Shown here: positions 33,652 to 42,583 of the stretch, one piece after another
Position numbering within the stretch: the stretch's first letter is position 1
Layout: every line of letters starts with the position of its first letter
Assembly (NCBI RefSeq): GCF_013778455.1
Contig: NZ_JACEHE010000047.1
Location: 1-44,029, forward strand
Reading direction: 5' to 3'
Origin: Streptomyces himalayensis subsp. himalayensis
Lineage (GTDB): Bacteria; Actinomycetota; Actinomycetes; Streptomycetales; Streptomycetaceae
DNA length: 44,029 nt
The notes under the pieces: model-generated
Told to the model about the DNA's origin: nothing
The model's database searches: none
Seen by the model: the letters and a program-made list of their open reading frames with translations, nothing else
Position numbers and translations under genes: made by a program

Positions 33652-36600
33652 CTACCTCTGCCCCCCGGCCGCGGCGGACAGTGCCTCCGACTCCGCGAGC
33701 CGACGGGTGAGCGGTTGCAGTGCGGTGTGGAGGAGGGTGGCCGCGGCGATCGCGGCGAGCGTGATGCCCCAGGCGAACGGGCCCAGCGGGGTGGAGCCGA
33801 AGAAGTGGCTGACGCCGGGGATTTGGATGATGCCGATGAGGGCGGCGGCCGAACCGAGGCCGGCGAGGAGGACGTTGCGGTCCAGACTGCCGCTGGTGAG
33901 GGTCTGCGCGAGTTGGGTGCCGACCACGGCGGCGAGGGCGACGGTGCTCGCGCGGCGCTCGGTGCCGGTGATGCGGGCGACCACCCAGGCGAGGCCTGCA
34001 CCGAGGGCGGTGGTCAGGCCGCGCAGCAGCATCTCCTGGTTCAGCGCGGCGCCGAGCGACTGGTGGGGGCCCTCCTGGAGCAGCTGCTCCCCGGCCTCTT
34101 CGGCTGGTGCCCGCACCGCGATGGCGACGGCGGGGGCGAGATCGGTCAGGAGATTGACCAACATGATCTGACGGGCGTTCAGCGGGGCGCTGCCGGTGAC
34201 GGCTGAGGCGAGCACGCTGAAGGTCACCTCGCCCAGGTTGCCGCCGATGAGGATGGCCAGCGCCGTCCTGACTGAGGTCCACATCGCCCGGCCTTCGGTA
34301 AGAGCGGCGACGATGGTCTCCAGCCGGTCGTCGCTGATGACCAGGTCGGCGGCCGCAGTGGCGGCAGGGGTGCCCCGGCGCCCGAGGGCGATGCCCACGT
34401 CGGCGAGGCGGATGGCGGGGGCGTCGTTGGCGCCGTCGCCCGTCATCGCCACGGCCTTGCCCAGACGTTGGTACGCCTGGACGATGCGGACCTTGTGATG
34501 CGGGCTGCAACGGGCGATCACATCCACGGTCGGCAGCAGGGCGTCGAGTTGGTCGTCGCTGAGGTCGTCCAACTCCGGCCCCGTACACACGACATGCTCC
34601 GCTTGCCCGGTGACGGAGGCGGCGATGGCGTCGGCGGTGGCGGGGTGGTCGCCGGTGAGCATGACGGTCTGCACCCCCGCCTCGCGCAGCCGAGCGGTGG
34701 CCGGGGCGGCACCGGGGCGCACCGGGTCGGCCAGGATGAGGAAGCCGAGGAAGGCCAGGTCGTCCACGGCCTCGTCGGTGAGCTCCTCGCCCGCCCGCAG
34801 GGGGCGTTCGGCCACGGCGAGTACGCGGCGGCCGGCACCGGCGAGCTCCTCGGTGGCGGCGGTGAGTTCCTTGCGTGCGGCGTCGTCGAGGGCGATGTCC
34901 TTGCCGTCCCAGGACCGGTACCGGCAGCGAGCCAGGATGTTCTCCGGTGCACCCTTGACGCTGAGCAGCAGGCCGCGCTGGGTGCGGCCGGCGGTGGCGT
35001 GGTAGGAGCGGGCGGATTCGAAAGGCAGATCGTCGGTACGGCGCCAGCGGGGAGCGCCGCGGGTCACCGACACCCGGGCCCGGCGGGCCCCGGAGGCCAC
35101 CGCGTGGTCGGTCTGGTGGGCCATGGGCTCGGCATGGCGGGCGGGCGGGGTGGCGCGCAGCGCGGCGCCCAGAATCACCTTGTGGGAGAGAGGGAGCCGG
35201 TCGACGGTCAGAGGCCGGTTCCCGTCGCTGACGGCGGTGAGTTGGAGCCTGCCCTGAGTGAGGGTGCCGGTCTTGTCGAAGCACAGCACGTCGGCGCGGC
35301 CGAGGGCCTCGATGGTGCGGGGGTTGCGCACCAGGGCGCCGTGGTCGGCCAGGCGGCGGGCGGCGGCCAGCTGGGCGGCGTTGACCAGGAACGGCAGCCC
35401 TTCGGGGACGGAGGCGACGGCCAGGTTCACCGCGGAGGCGAGGCTGTTGGACAGTGGCTGCCCGTGCAGCAGCGCGGATCCGGTCACCGCGGCCGCGGAG
35501 GCGATCGCGACCGGCAGGCTCGCCTTGGTCAGCTTGTTCAGGCGCACTTCGACGCCGGTCACCGGGGCCGCCTGGCGGGCGGTGGCGATGCTCCGCCCGA
35601 CCTCGGTGGCCGCCCCGGTGGCCACGACGACGGCCGTCGCCTCCCCGGCGGTGACGGTGGTGCCTTCGTAGAGCATCGAGGTGCGGTCGGTGATCTGCGC
35701 GGCGACCACCGGCGCCGGGTCCTTCGCCACGGGCAGCGACTCGCCGGTCAGCGAGGACTCGTCGACCTCCAGTCCCTCGGCCTGGAGCAGTCGGCAGTCG
35801 GCGGGTACCACGTCTTCGGGCCGCAGCGCGATGACGTCCCCTGGCACCAACTCCTCCGCGGATACCAGCAGTTCGGCACCTGCACGGCGCACCCGCGCGC
35901 CGAGTGCGGAGCGGGCGGTCAGCTCGGCCAGGGCGCGCTCGGTCCGTACCCGTTGGACGCCTCCGACCAGCGCGGAGGTGGCGGTGATCCCGGCGACGAG
36001 CGCGGCGTCGGTGCGGGAACCGACGGCGGCGGACAGGGCGGCCCCGGCGGCGAGCACCGGGGTGAGCGGGTTGGCCAGCTCGTCGATGAACGCCGACGGG
36101 AGGCTGGTGTGCAGCGGCTCACGGCCCAGCGACGTGTCCGTGGCTCGCGCCGCGGCCTCCTGGGCGGTCAGTCCGTCGAGGTTCGTGTTCAACCGCTCCA
36201 GCACCCGCGAGGCGGGCATCAGATGCCAGGGGATGGTTTCGACGGCCGGGGTGAGCGGGCGGGAGAGCAGCTGCCGGGCCCGCCAAAGGCCCAGGCAGAA
36301 GGCGATCGCTCCGGCGGTGTTGCCCGCGGCCTGGCCCCGTGAGCACGCCATGGCCGGCGGGGCCTGCAAGGCCGCGACCGCGCCGACGCCGCTGCCGCCC
36401 GCGGCCAGCACGGCGCTGTCCCGGTCCACCTGCCGGGCCACCCCGACACCGGCCAGGATCAGCGCGGCCGCCTCCAGGTCGTCGCCGATCAGCAGGTGGG
36501 CGCCCCAGGCCGGTGGCTCACCCTGCAGGTGGATCCCGATTCCGCAGTCGGAGGCCCCCAGCGCCCGGCGGTTGCCCGAGATCAGCAGCACCACCGCGCC

Positions 36601-38115
36601 GTCGGCCTGCAGCCCGCGCACGGACGCCACCAGTCGCCCACCGGCGGGCACCATGGCGTCGACGAAGCCGAGCGCCGGGTCGGGTTCGTCGGCGGCGAGC
36701 ACCACGCGGATGCCCGAGCGGCGGGCGGCCGTCGCCAGGGCCTGCGCACCCGGCAGCACCTGCGCGGACACCCCCGCCACCGCTTTCAGGCGCCCTGCCT
36801 TGGACAGGCCGAGGATCTGCTCGCTGCCCCGCCGTCGCAGCCGGGCCGCGGCCTGGCGCCCGGCCGGCTCCGACGCCTCCAGCGGGCCCAGCACCCAGCC
36901 CTCGTCGTCCTGGTGCATCCGACCGGGTGCTTCCGGGTCGAACAGGGCGAAGAGCCGGTCGGAGATCTGCTCAGGATCGGCCCCCCTCAGCGGTACCAGA
37001 TCGGTCAGCTCGTGCCGGCCGCTGCGCAGCGCCTCCAGGTCCAACACCACGGTGTCGACCTGGCCGAGCCGGCGCAGGGCGCCGCGGTCCATGGTCACGA
37101 CCCCGCGCAGCGACAGGAACCGGCCGAGACTGGTGGCGAACCCCTCGCGTCCGGCCTCCGGCGCCTTCGGCACGCTCGCCAGCGCCACCGCCAGCCCGCG
37201 CCGCCAGCCGGCATACGGCGCGGCCGCGGCGCCGGCCAGCGCGCCGAGGCCCATGGCCCGCTCGGCATAGCGTGCCGTGACGTCCCGGTGCACCGGACCC
37301 GGCCGCTCCACCACGATGGGCTCGGCCGCCGCGTCCTCCGGCTCGCGCATCAGGTGCGGCTCGGCCGCCCCCCACGCGTCGCGGTCCGCGTTCGCCTCCC
37401 GCCACTGCGAGATTCGCGCGACGACGTCGAGTACCAGCCCTCCGCCGCGGGTGGCCACGCCCTGGGCCAGCGCGTTCAGCACCGGCAGCACCGACTCGGC
37501 CTCCTCCCGGCCGGTCAGGCCCCGCGCGGTCCACTTCCGCAGCCGAGGGTGGTATTGGAGGGCCGAGGCCACCGCACCGACTTCGGCCGGCAGCGGTGTC
37601 CACGGCGACAGGCGCGTGGCGAGGGAGAGCAGCAGCCCCACCGCGTCCGCGGCCAGCGCCGGGAGCTCCTTCCGCCTGCGTGGCCCTTCGCTCGGATGGT
37701 GCGGCTCCGGGCACCACTCGTCGAACTCGCTCGGCTCCGCCGGCGCCGCCATGCCGTGTGCCTCCGCATGCGCGACGAGCCGGATCAGCTCCCGCTCGGA
37801 CGGGGGCGGCGAGCCCAGCGCCACCACCACCCGCTCCGACGGCGCGTTCACCCGAGCCCACTCCACACCCGGATGCTCCTCCAGGGCGCGCTCCACCAGC
37901 CGGCCCACCCGCATCCCCCGGGGGCCGTGCACGCCGTGGACCTCGATGTGGCACCGCCCCGGCCGCGACCACACATCGCGCCGGTCGAGGCCGACCAGGA
38001 GCGCGGTCGCGTCCGCCACGCCGCGTACCCCGAGGGCCACCCCGCCCGCCACACCACCGGCCAGCGTCCCCAGCACCGAAAGCGCCGGAAGGCGCATGTT
38101 CGACAGCGGCGACAT
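33652..38115 (-). CDS. Large cation-transporting P-type ATPase (CtpI-like)
   Basis: The protein has 1487 residues, about twice a usual P-type ATPase. The first ~650 residues form an actinobacterial extension that includes a heavy-metal-associated-like segment (RCHIEVHGVHGPRGMRVGRL). The ATPase core follows: actuator TGES (about 789-792), M4 motif VPEGLP, phosphorylation site DKTGT with Asp947, MLTGDHPATA, and hinge GDGAND near 1226. Resemblance is to mycobacterial CtpI and P2-like pumps, not CPx metal pumps, since M4 lacks CPC. The cation is unknown. ATG 38115 has GGGAGG 8 bases before. It stands beside a decayed metal-ATPase locus. Confidence 0.9.
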   Translation of the reverse strand: MSPLSNMRLPALSVLGTLAGGVAGGVALGVRGVADATALLVGLDRRDVWSRPGRCHIEVHGVHGPRGMRVGRLVERALEEHPGVEWARVNAPSERVVVALGSPPPSERELIRLVAHAEAHGMAAPAEPSEFDEWCPEPHHPSEGPRRRKELPALAADAVGLLLSLATRLSPWTPLPAEVGAVASALQYHPRLRKWTARGLTGREEAESVLPVLNALAQGVATRGGGLVLDVVARISQWREANADRDAWGAAEPHLMREPEDAAAEPIVVERPGPVHRDVTARYAERAMGLGALAGAAAAPYAGWRRGLAVALASVPKAPEAGREGFATSLGRFLSLRGVVTMDRGALRRLGQVDTVVLDLEALRSGRHELTDLVPLRGADPEQISDRLFALFDPEAPGRMHQDDEGWVLGPLEASEPAGRQAAARLRRRGSEQILGLSKAGRLKAVAGVSAQVLPGAQALATAARRSGIRVVLAADEPDPALGFVDAMVPAGGRLVASVRGLQADGAVVLLISGNRRALGASDCGIGIHLQGEPPAWGAHLLIGDDLEAAALILAGVGVARQVDRDSAVLAAGGSGVGAVAALQAPPAMACSRGQAAGNTAGAIAFCLGLWRARQLLSRPLTPAVETIPWHLMPASRVLERLNTNLDGLTAQEAAARATDTSLGREPLHTSLPSAFIDELANPLTPVLAAGAALSAAVGSRTDAALVAGITATSALVGGVQRVRTERALAELTARSALGARVRRAGAELLVSAEELVPGDVIALRPEDVVPADCRLLQAEGLEVDESSLTGESLPVAKDPAPVVAAQITDRTSMLYEGTTVTAGEATAVVVATGAATEVGRSIATARQAAPVTGVEVRLNKLTKASLPVAIASAAAVTGSALLHGQPLSNSLASAVNLAVASVPEGLPFLVNAAQLAAARRLADHGALVRNPRTIEALGRADVLCFDKTGTLTQGRLQLTAVSDGNRPLTVDRLPLSHKVILGAALRATPPARHAEPMAHQTDHAVASGARRARVSVTRGAPRWRRTDDLPFESARSYHATAGRTQRGLLLSVKGAPENILARCRYRSWDGKDIALDDAARKELTAATEELAGAGRRVLAVAERPLRAGEELTDEAVDDLAFLGFLILADPVRPGAAPATARLREAGVQTVMLTGDHPATADAIAASVTGQAEHVVCTGPELDDLSDDQLDALLPTVDVIARCSPHHKVRIVQAYQRLGKAVAMTGDGANDAPAIRLADVGIALGRRGTPAATAAADLVISDDRLETIVAALTEGRAMWTSVRTALAILIGGNLGEVTFSVLASAVTGSAPLNARQIMLVNLLTDLAPAVAIAVRAPAEEAGEQLLQEGPHQSLGAALNQEMLLRGLTTALGAGLAWVVARITGTERRASTVALAAVVGTQLAQTLTSGSLDRNVLLAGLGSAAALIGIIQIPGVSHFFGSTPLGPFAWGITLAAIAAATLLHTALQPLTRRLAESEALSAAAGGQR

Positions 38116-38277
38116 CTGCGGTGACCTCCCCAGCCGGTCCTGCCCATTTCACGGTAACCGCCCCCATGGAAACGGCCAGCGGGGCGAACATCCGTAGCAG
38201 CGAGCGCGCCGCGTCGTACGGGCAGCAGCGAGCGCGCCGCGTCGTAAGGCGGGTGCGCTCCGGATCGGTGTGAGAGG

Positions 38278-38400
38278 GGTCAGGATCCGCAGCCGGGAGG
38301 GAGTGGCGAGGGCCTGGAGCGTGGCGGCCACATCGGCGGCGCCCACGGTCTCGAGGCCCTCGCGTGCCGTGGCGGCGGTGTTGGTGTCAGCTCCGTGGCC
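38278..38400 (-). pseudogene. Fragment of ArsR/SmtB-family metal sensor
   Basis: The minus strand reads GHGADTNTAATAREGL and then GAADVAATLQALATPSRLRI, the N-terminal third of a Streptomyces ArsR regulator of the type that begins MGHG. The start codon position is not a start (GTA ACG before GGC), and after RLRILT the similarity stops, with no recognition helix. It is truncated at both ends and abuts the ATPase fragment within 8 bases. Confidence 0.65.
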
Positions 38401-38407
38401 CGTTACC

Positions 38408-38836
38408 GCCGGCCGCAAGCTCCTGGTCGTCGGAGACGGAGCCAACGACGCCCCGGCCTTGGCCGCCGCCCACACCGGCGTCGCCATGGGCAGGGCACGC
38501 TCGGACCTCACGCTGGAGACCGCCGACGCGTTGATCGTCCGCGATGAACTCACCACCGTGCCCGCGGTGATCGCGCTCTCCCGCCGGGCACGGCGCTTGG
38601 TGGTGCAGAACCTCGTGATCGCCGGGGTGTTCATCGGCGGCCTCGTCGCCTGGGACCTGGTGGGCACTCTTCCGCTTCCGCTCGGTGTCGCCGGTCACGA
38701 GGGCTCCACCGTCATCGTCGGCCTCAACGGACTGCGGCTGCTGAGGGAGGCGGCTTGGCAGCGGGCCGCCCTGGAGGGCGACCCGGTGAGCAATCCCACT
38801 GACCATATATGGGCGATTTATTCGTTTTCTCACTAA
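38408..38836 (+). pseudogene. C-terminal fragment of heavy-metal P-type ATPase (CadA/ZntA/CtpD type)
   Basis: Starting abruptly with LLVVGDGANDAPALAAAHTG, the frame shows the hinge and last helices of a P1B-type metal pump: DLTLETADALIVRDEL, LSRRARRLVVQNL and HEGSTVIVGLNGLRLLRE. About 500 N-terminal residues, including the CPC and DKTGT motifs, are missing. Upstream in-frame sequence is unrelated. The final residues (NPTDHIWAIYSFSH) come from an AT-rich patch and are not family sequence. It is not functional. Confidence 0.8.
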
Positions 38837-39119
38837 AGCTCGTATTAAGCCTGTTGGTCCAACTTGCAGTGATTCACTTGGGGTTGCGAAGAGAGGAATT
38901 CCCACGAAACCGTGATATGCCTCACTTCAGGGCGAGCTGACCGTTCTCTGCCGTTCCCACGCCCTCGTCCATGTCGTCGTCAGACAAGGGGAGTTGGGCT
39001 CCCCGGCGGCCGACGCGTAACCGCATCTGTCCCGGCTTGATTCGCAATGGGGATTTCTCTGTGATTTCGGCCCTTGTTCCGGTCGGGCGCTCTCGCTTAC
39101 GTTCGCGCCAATCCGGGGG
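38837..39119. other. Gene-free, partly AT-rich region upstream of the riboswitch
   Basis: From about 38795 to 38890 the base composition drops well below that of the neighbours. It holds the palindromes CCATATATGG (38803-38812) and GTTGGTCCAAC (38853-38863). The promoter of the riboswitch transcript must lie here or just downstream. No gene is seen. Confidence 0.5.
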
Positions 39120-39292
39120 TCCGCGCCGAATCCTGCCGCCGCCCGGAAAACCGCAATCACCCACGTATGGCAGGAGCGGGGAACCCAGGTAAGTCGCCGA
39201 TCCGGAAACCGGACCGGCTCGGGGTGAAGTCGCAATCACATGCGGCCGGGCATCTCCAGCCCGAACCCGACAGCTCACCTCGCAGGCGACGG
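39120..39292 (+). ncRNA. ydaO/yuaA-type c-di-AMP riboswitch
   Basis: The conserved blocks occur in order: CGCCGAATCCTG at 39124, GCAGGAGCGGGGAACCCAGG at about 39170, CTCGGGGTGAAGTCGC, GCCGGGCATCTCCAGCCC and GAACCCGACAGCTCACCTCG, closing with CAGGCG near 39283. The outer stem pairs CGCC (39124-39127) with GGCG (39285-39288). In Streptomyces this class precedes cell-wall hydrolase genes and turns expression down when c-di-AMP is high. The gene start lies 14 bases after it. Confidence 0.93.
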
Positions 39293-39305
39293 AGAGGAAT
39301 TCGTC

Positions 39306-40028
39306 ATGCGCGCAAACGGCAAGCACCGTCGTCCCAGGACCAATCCATTCGCTCGAGGCCTCATGGCCATGGGCGTGGGTGGTGCCGTATTCGCCGTACC
39401 GTTGGCGACCGCGGCCACTGCCGACGCGGCTCCGGCGGCGCACTACGCGACCGCCGCAGCGGCGCTCTCGCCTGTCGTCGCCGCCCAGAAGGGCAGCCCG
39501 ACGACCTACACGGTGGTTGCCGGCGACACCCTGGCCAAGATCGCGGCCGCGCACAACCTGAAGGGTGGCTGGAAGAAGCTGTACGAGGACAACAAGGCGA
39601 TCATCGGCAGCGATCCGTCGAAGATCCGCGCCGGCCTCAAGCTGACTCTCGGAGAGAAGGCCACGCCGACCACGACCACCGTCACGCCGGCATCCGCGAA
39701 GACGTACACCGACAACCTGGACGGTTGGATCAAGGAGTCGTTGGACGTCATGGCCGCGAACGGGATTCCCGGCACCTACGACGGAATCCACCGGAACATC
39801 ATGCGTGAGTCCTCGGGCAATCCGAAGGCCATCAACAACTGGGACTCCAACGCCGCGAAGGGAACACCTTCCAAGGGTCTCCTCCAGGTCATCGACCCCA
39901 CGTTCCAGGCCTATCACGTGCCCGGTACGTCGATGGACATTTACGACCCGGTCGCCAACATCACTGCTGCGTGCAACTACGCGGCCGACAGGTACGGATC
40001 GATCGACAACGTCTTCGGCCCCTACTGA
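39306..40028 (+). CDS. Secreted LysM / lytic-transglycosylase (SLT) cell-wall protein
   Basis: The 240-residue protein has a signal peptide (about 1-42, ARGLMAMGVGGAVFAVPLATA, cleavage near ADAAPA). A LysM domain at about 67-115 follows (TYTVVAGDTLAKIAAAHNL), then a Thr-rich linker, then a transglycosylase SLT domain (IMRESSGNPKAINNWDSNAA, GLLQVIDPTFQAY) with probable catalytic Glu168. It binds and cleaves peptidoglycan outside the membrane; related Streptomyces proteins act in growth and spore germination. ATG 39306 follows GGAGAGGA. Expression is under the c-di-AMP riboswitch directly upstream. Confidence 0.93.
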   Translation: MRANGKHRRPRTNPFARGLMAMGVGGAVFAVPLATAATADAAPAAHYATAAAALSPVVAAQKGSPTTYTVVAGDTLAKIAAAHNLKGGWKKLYEDNKAIIGSDPSKIRAGLKLTLGEKATPTTTTVTPASAKTYTDNLDGWIKESLDVMAANGIPGTYDGIHRNIMRESSGNPKAINNWDSNAAKGTPSKGLLQVIDPTFQAYHVPGTSMDIYDPVANITAACNYAADRYGSIDNVFGPY

Positions 40029-40310
40029 CGTCACTGCTCTTCCTGCCGTATCCGCTCTGCTTTCCGCACCGACGTAATCGCATTCCGCCGGAGATCACGG
40101 CAGGAATCCCGCACCGGGTATCCGGCCGTGCGCAGGCAAATCCAGGAAAACGCGCGCACCGATTCCGTTCATGGCCGATCCCACGGGGTAGCCGGACGGC
40201 AGGAAGCGGCCGACCTGCGATGCGACACAAGGGGACCCCCACCTGGACCCGCGCCTGTGAGCGGCCGGGTCCCGGTGGGCGGGCCGAGGACGCGGACAAG
40301 GAGAGCCACC

Positions 40311-40805
40311 GTGGAATTCGACGTGATCGTGGAGATCCCGCAGGGCTCCCGCAACAAGTACGAGATGGATCACGAGATGGGGCGGATCCGGCTGGACCGG
40401 ATGCTGTTCACTTCCACGAAGTATCCGGCCGACTACGGATACATAGACGGCACCCTCGGCAGCGACGGCGACCCCCTGGACGCCCTGGTCATCACCGGTG
40501 ATCCGACGTTTCCCGGCTGCGTCATCGAGTGCCGCGCGGTCGCGATGTTCGTCATGCGCGACGAGAAGGGCATGGACCAGAAGGTCCTGTGCGTGCCCGC
40601 CCATGATCCGCGCTACGCCGCCACGCAGGACATCGGCGATGTCCCGGAGTTCGACCGGCTGGAGATCACCCACTTCTTCGAGGTCTACAAGGACCTGGAA
40701 CCCGGCAAGTCCGTCGAGGGTTCCCACTGGGAGGGCCGAGAGCAGGCCTACGCCGAGATCGAGGCGTCCCGCCGACGCGCCGCCGACCATCAGACCCTCG
40801 TGTGA
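40311..40805 (+). CDS. ppa: Inorganic pyrophosphatase, family I
   Basis: The 164-residue protein has all active-site motifs: EIPQGSRNKYEMD, ADYGYIDGTLG, DGDPLDALV, and DEKGMDQKVLCVPAHDPR. It hydrolyses PPi to two phosphates with Mg2+. GTG 40311 has AAGGAG upstream. As most Streptomyces have a housekeeping ppa elsewhere, this is probably a second, condition-specific copy; that is inference from its accessory neighbourhood. The stop codon lies inside a perfect 14-base tandem duplication (AGACCCTCGTGTGA, 40793-40820). The 282 bases before it show no other gene. Confidence 0.94.
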   Translation: MEFDVIVEIPQGSRNKYEMDHEMGRIRLDRMLFTSTKYPADYGYIDGTLGSDGDPLDALVITGDPTFPGCVIECRAVAMFVMRDEKGMDQKVLCVPAHDPRYAATQDIGDVPEFDRLEITHFFEVYKDLEPGKSVEGSHWEGREQAYAEIEASRRRAADHQTLV

Positions 40806-40881
40806 AGACCCTCGTGTGACCAGGGGCGACGGCACCGGCACCGGCACCGGCAAGGACAAGGGGTGAGGCCAGGAGGCAACC

Positions 40882-41994
40882 GTGAAGCTGTCCTTTCTTG
40901 AACCGCTGTACGCACGGCCGGGTCCCTACGCATGTGCCTATGTGGATACGTCCCGCGACATCGAGGACCCTGAGACAGCCAACGACCTGCGACGACGTCA
41001 TGTGCGGGACGACTTGACCGCACAGGGGGCCGATACCGCCACCGTCGCAGCCGTGGCCGCCGTGATCGGGACCGACAGGACCGTGCCGGGCCGGCACGGC
41101 CAGGCGATCTTCGCGGCACAGGGGCGGCTCGCTCTGGTGGAGGAGCTGCCCGATCCGCCCGTCCGTGACCTGGCCGAGTTCACCTCACTGCCGGACGCCA
41201 TGCCGCTGGCGGTTCAGCACGCACCGGATATTCCGTACGCGGCCGTCGTCGTGCACCGCGCCGACCTGAGAGGCGAGACCGGCGCCCAGGAGGAACTGCA
41301 GGTCGACCTGGAGACGGGTCGGTGGCCCATCAGCAGGGTCACCCCCGGCACGCATTCCTGTCGGCGGATCCCCGCAGCGGACTGGCAGAGGGGCGTGGCG
41401 CAGGTCGTGGGCGAGCTGGAGGAGCTGGCTGACCGGGGCGGTGCGGAGGTGATCGTCGTGTGCGGGGAGGTGTGGGCGCGTGGCGTCCTGCTGCACAGGC
41501 TGCCCCGGCGCCTGAGCGAACGCGCGATCGTCGCCGAGGGCGGCGCGGGTGAAGGCGACGGGGGCCGGGCGTTGCTGGAGGAGGAACTCGAGGAGGTGTT
41601 CCGCGGACGCATGGCGGTGCGGGACCGGGCCCAGGCGGAGACGTTCATGGCGCACAGGGCCCGGTACGGGAGCGCGGCGGAGGGCATGGGGGCCACCGTC
41701 GCCGCGCTGCAGCGAGGCCAGGCGAGGTCCCTCCTCGTGAACGAGCACACGGAGTTCGACGCGCGCGTGTGGACCGGGCCCGCGCCGATGCACATCGCCC
41801 TGTCCCCTGTGGACCTGCGGTCCTTCGGCGTGAACGCCGTCGAGGAGCAACCGGCCGATGCCGCCCTGATCCGCGCAGCCGTCGGTACGGGCGCCGAGCT
41901 GGTCGTCGTACCGCCACACGAGGAACCGCGGCTGGCAGACGGGGTAGGCGTGCTGCTGCGCTACTCGGACACGGCGACGACCTGGGTGTCGTAG
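40882..41994 (+). CDS. baeRF2/Rv2629-like protein (Vms1/Ankzf1-type peptidyl-tRNA hydrolase superfamily)
   Basis: The protein has 370 residues. The opening MKLSFLEPLYARPGPYACAYVDTSRDIEDP and a distinct eRF1-domain-2/3-like organisation (VIVVCGEVWARGVLLHRLP, AAVGTGAELVVVPP near the end) match the bacterial/archaeal eRF1-like family that includes M. tuberculosis Rv2629 of the dormancy regulon. Possible roles are ribosome rescue or translation under hypoxia; none is proven. GTG 40882 has AGGAGG about 7 bases upstream. It follows ppa by 76 bases, perhaps in one transcript; a (GGCACC)n microsatellite sits between. Confidence 0.8.
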   Translation: MKLSFLEPLYARPGPYACAYVDTSRDIEDPETANDLRRRHVRDDLTAQGADTATVAAVAAVIGTDRTVPGRHGQAIFAAQGRLALVEELPDPPVRDLAEFTSLPDAMPLAVQHAPDIPYAAVVVHRADLRGETGAQEELQVDLETGRWPISRVTPGTHSCRRIPAADWQRGVAQVVGELEELADRGGAEVIVVCGEVWARGVLLHRLPRRLSERAIVAEGGAGEGDGGRALLEEELEEVFRGRMAVRDRAQAETFMAHRARYGSAAEGMGATVAALQRGQARSLLVNEHTEFDARVWTGPAPMHIALSPVDLRSFGVNAVEEQPADAALIRAAVGTGAELVVVPPHEEPRLADGVGVLLRYSDTATTWVS

Positions 41995-42085
41995 TCCCTG
42001 GGGCCGCGCAGGTGACCCCCCCATCCCTTGAAACTGACGTTACGTCACCTTCTGGCGTGAGTCCTGCATCCCTGGGAGGAGACGG

Positions 42086-42344
42086 ATGGCAGAGACGGAC
42101 GAGAGCATGCGGAAGATCGGCGAGCTGGCGCGCGAAACCGGCCACACCGTACGGACACTGCGCCACTACGGCCAGCTGGGCCTGCTCTCGCCGTCCGGGC
42201 GTACGGCCGGTGGAGCTCGCCGAACTCCACCGGAGGCGTGAGCAGGTGTTCGCCGGGCTCGGCGAGGAGGAACGGCAGCGGCTGACGGAACAGCGCCGGC
42301 AGATGATGCCGCCGACCGTCATCGGGGCGGACGCGGACGGTTGA
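42086..42344 (+). pseudogene. MerR-family regulator, broken by deletion and frameshift
   Basis: ATG 42086 (GGGAGGAG upstream) opens MAETDESMRKIGELARETGH and then TVRTLRHYGQLGLLSPSGRT, a clean MerR helix-turn-helix. The frame then runs into a stop at 42239-42241 after 51 residues. In another frame the DNA continues with VELAELHRRREQVFAGLGEE and ends PTVIGADADG, the dimerisation/C-terminal helix of a MerR protein. The wing and central part are missing, so an internal deletion with a frameshift is the simplest reading. Confidence 0.75.
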
Positions 42345-42495
42345 GCGCCGCTGTCGCGGCGGCCGTGGAGGCGGCGCGCCGACGGTGAGGGGATCGCCAC
42401 CGCGGGCGGGTAGCGCCGACTGCCTCGGATGCATCGTGGATCGGCCGGAGTGAGAATGGATCTGGGCCAAGGCACAGGAGGCGACCAGGGGAGTC

Positions 42496-42552
42496 GTGGC
42501 AGACCAGGGATGCCGTGGCGGACCAGAGATACCGTGGCAGATCAGGGATGCC
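42496..42552 (+). repeat. Three tandem 19-base repeats upstream of CBS gene
   Basis: GTGGCAGACCAGGGATGCC, GTGGCGGACCAGAGATACC and GTGGCAGATCAGGGATGCC follow each other without gaps, then a partial GTGGC. They end 61 bases before the gene start, so they could be an operator array. The rest of 42345-42613 is gene-free. Confidence 0.8.
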
Positions 42553-42583
42553 GTGGCATCCTCGCGCCTCCGCAGGCCGATCC

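Noticed and set aside
34468..36342. Long plus-strand open frame opposite the P-type ATPase
   Set aside because: It is Gly/Arg/Gln/Val-rich, lacks domains and a ribosome-binding site, and mirrors a clear ATPase with all motifs on the other strand.
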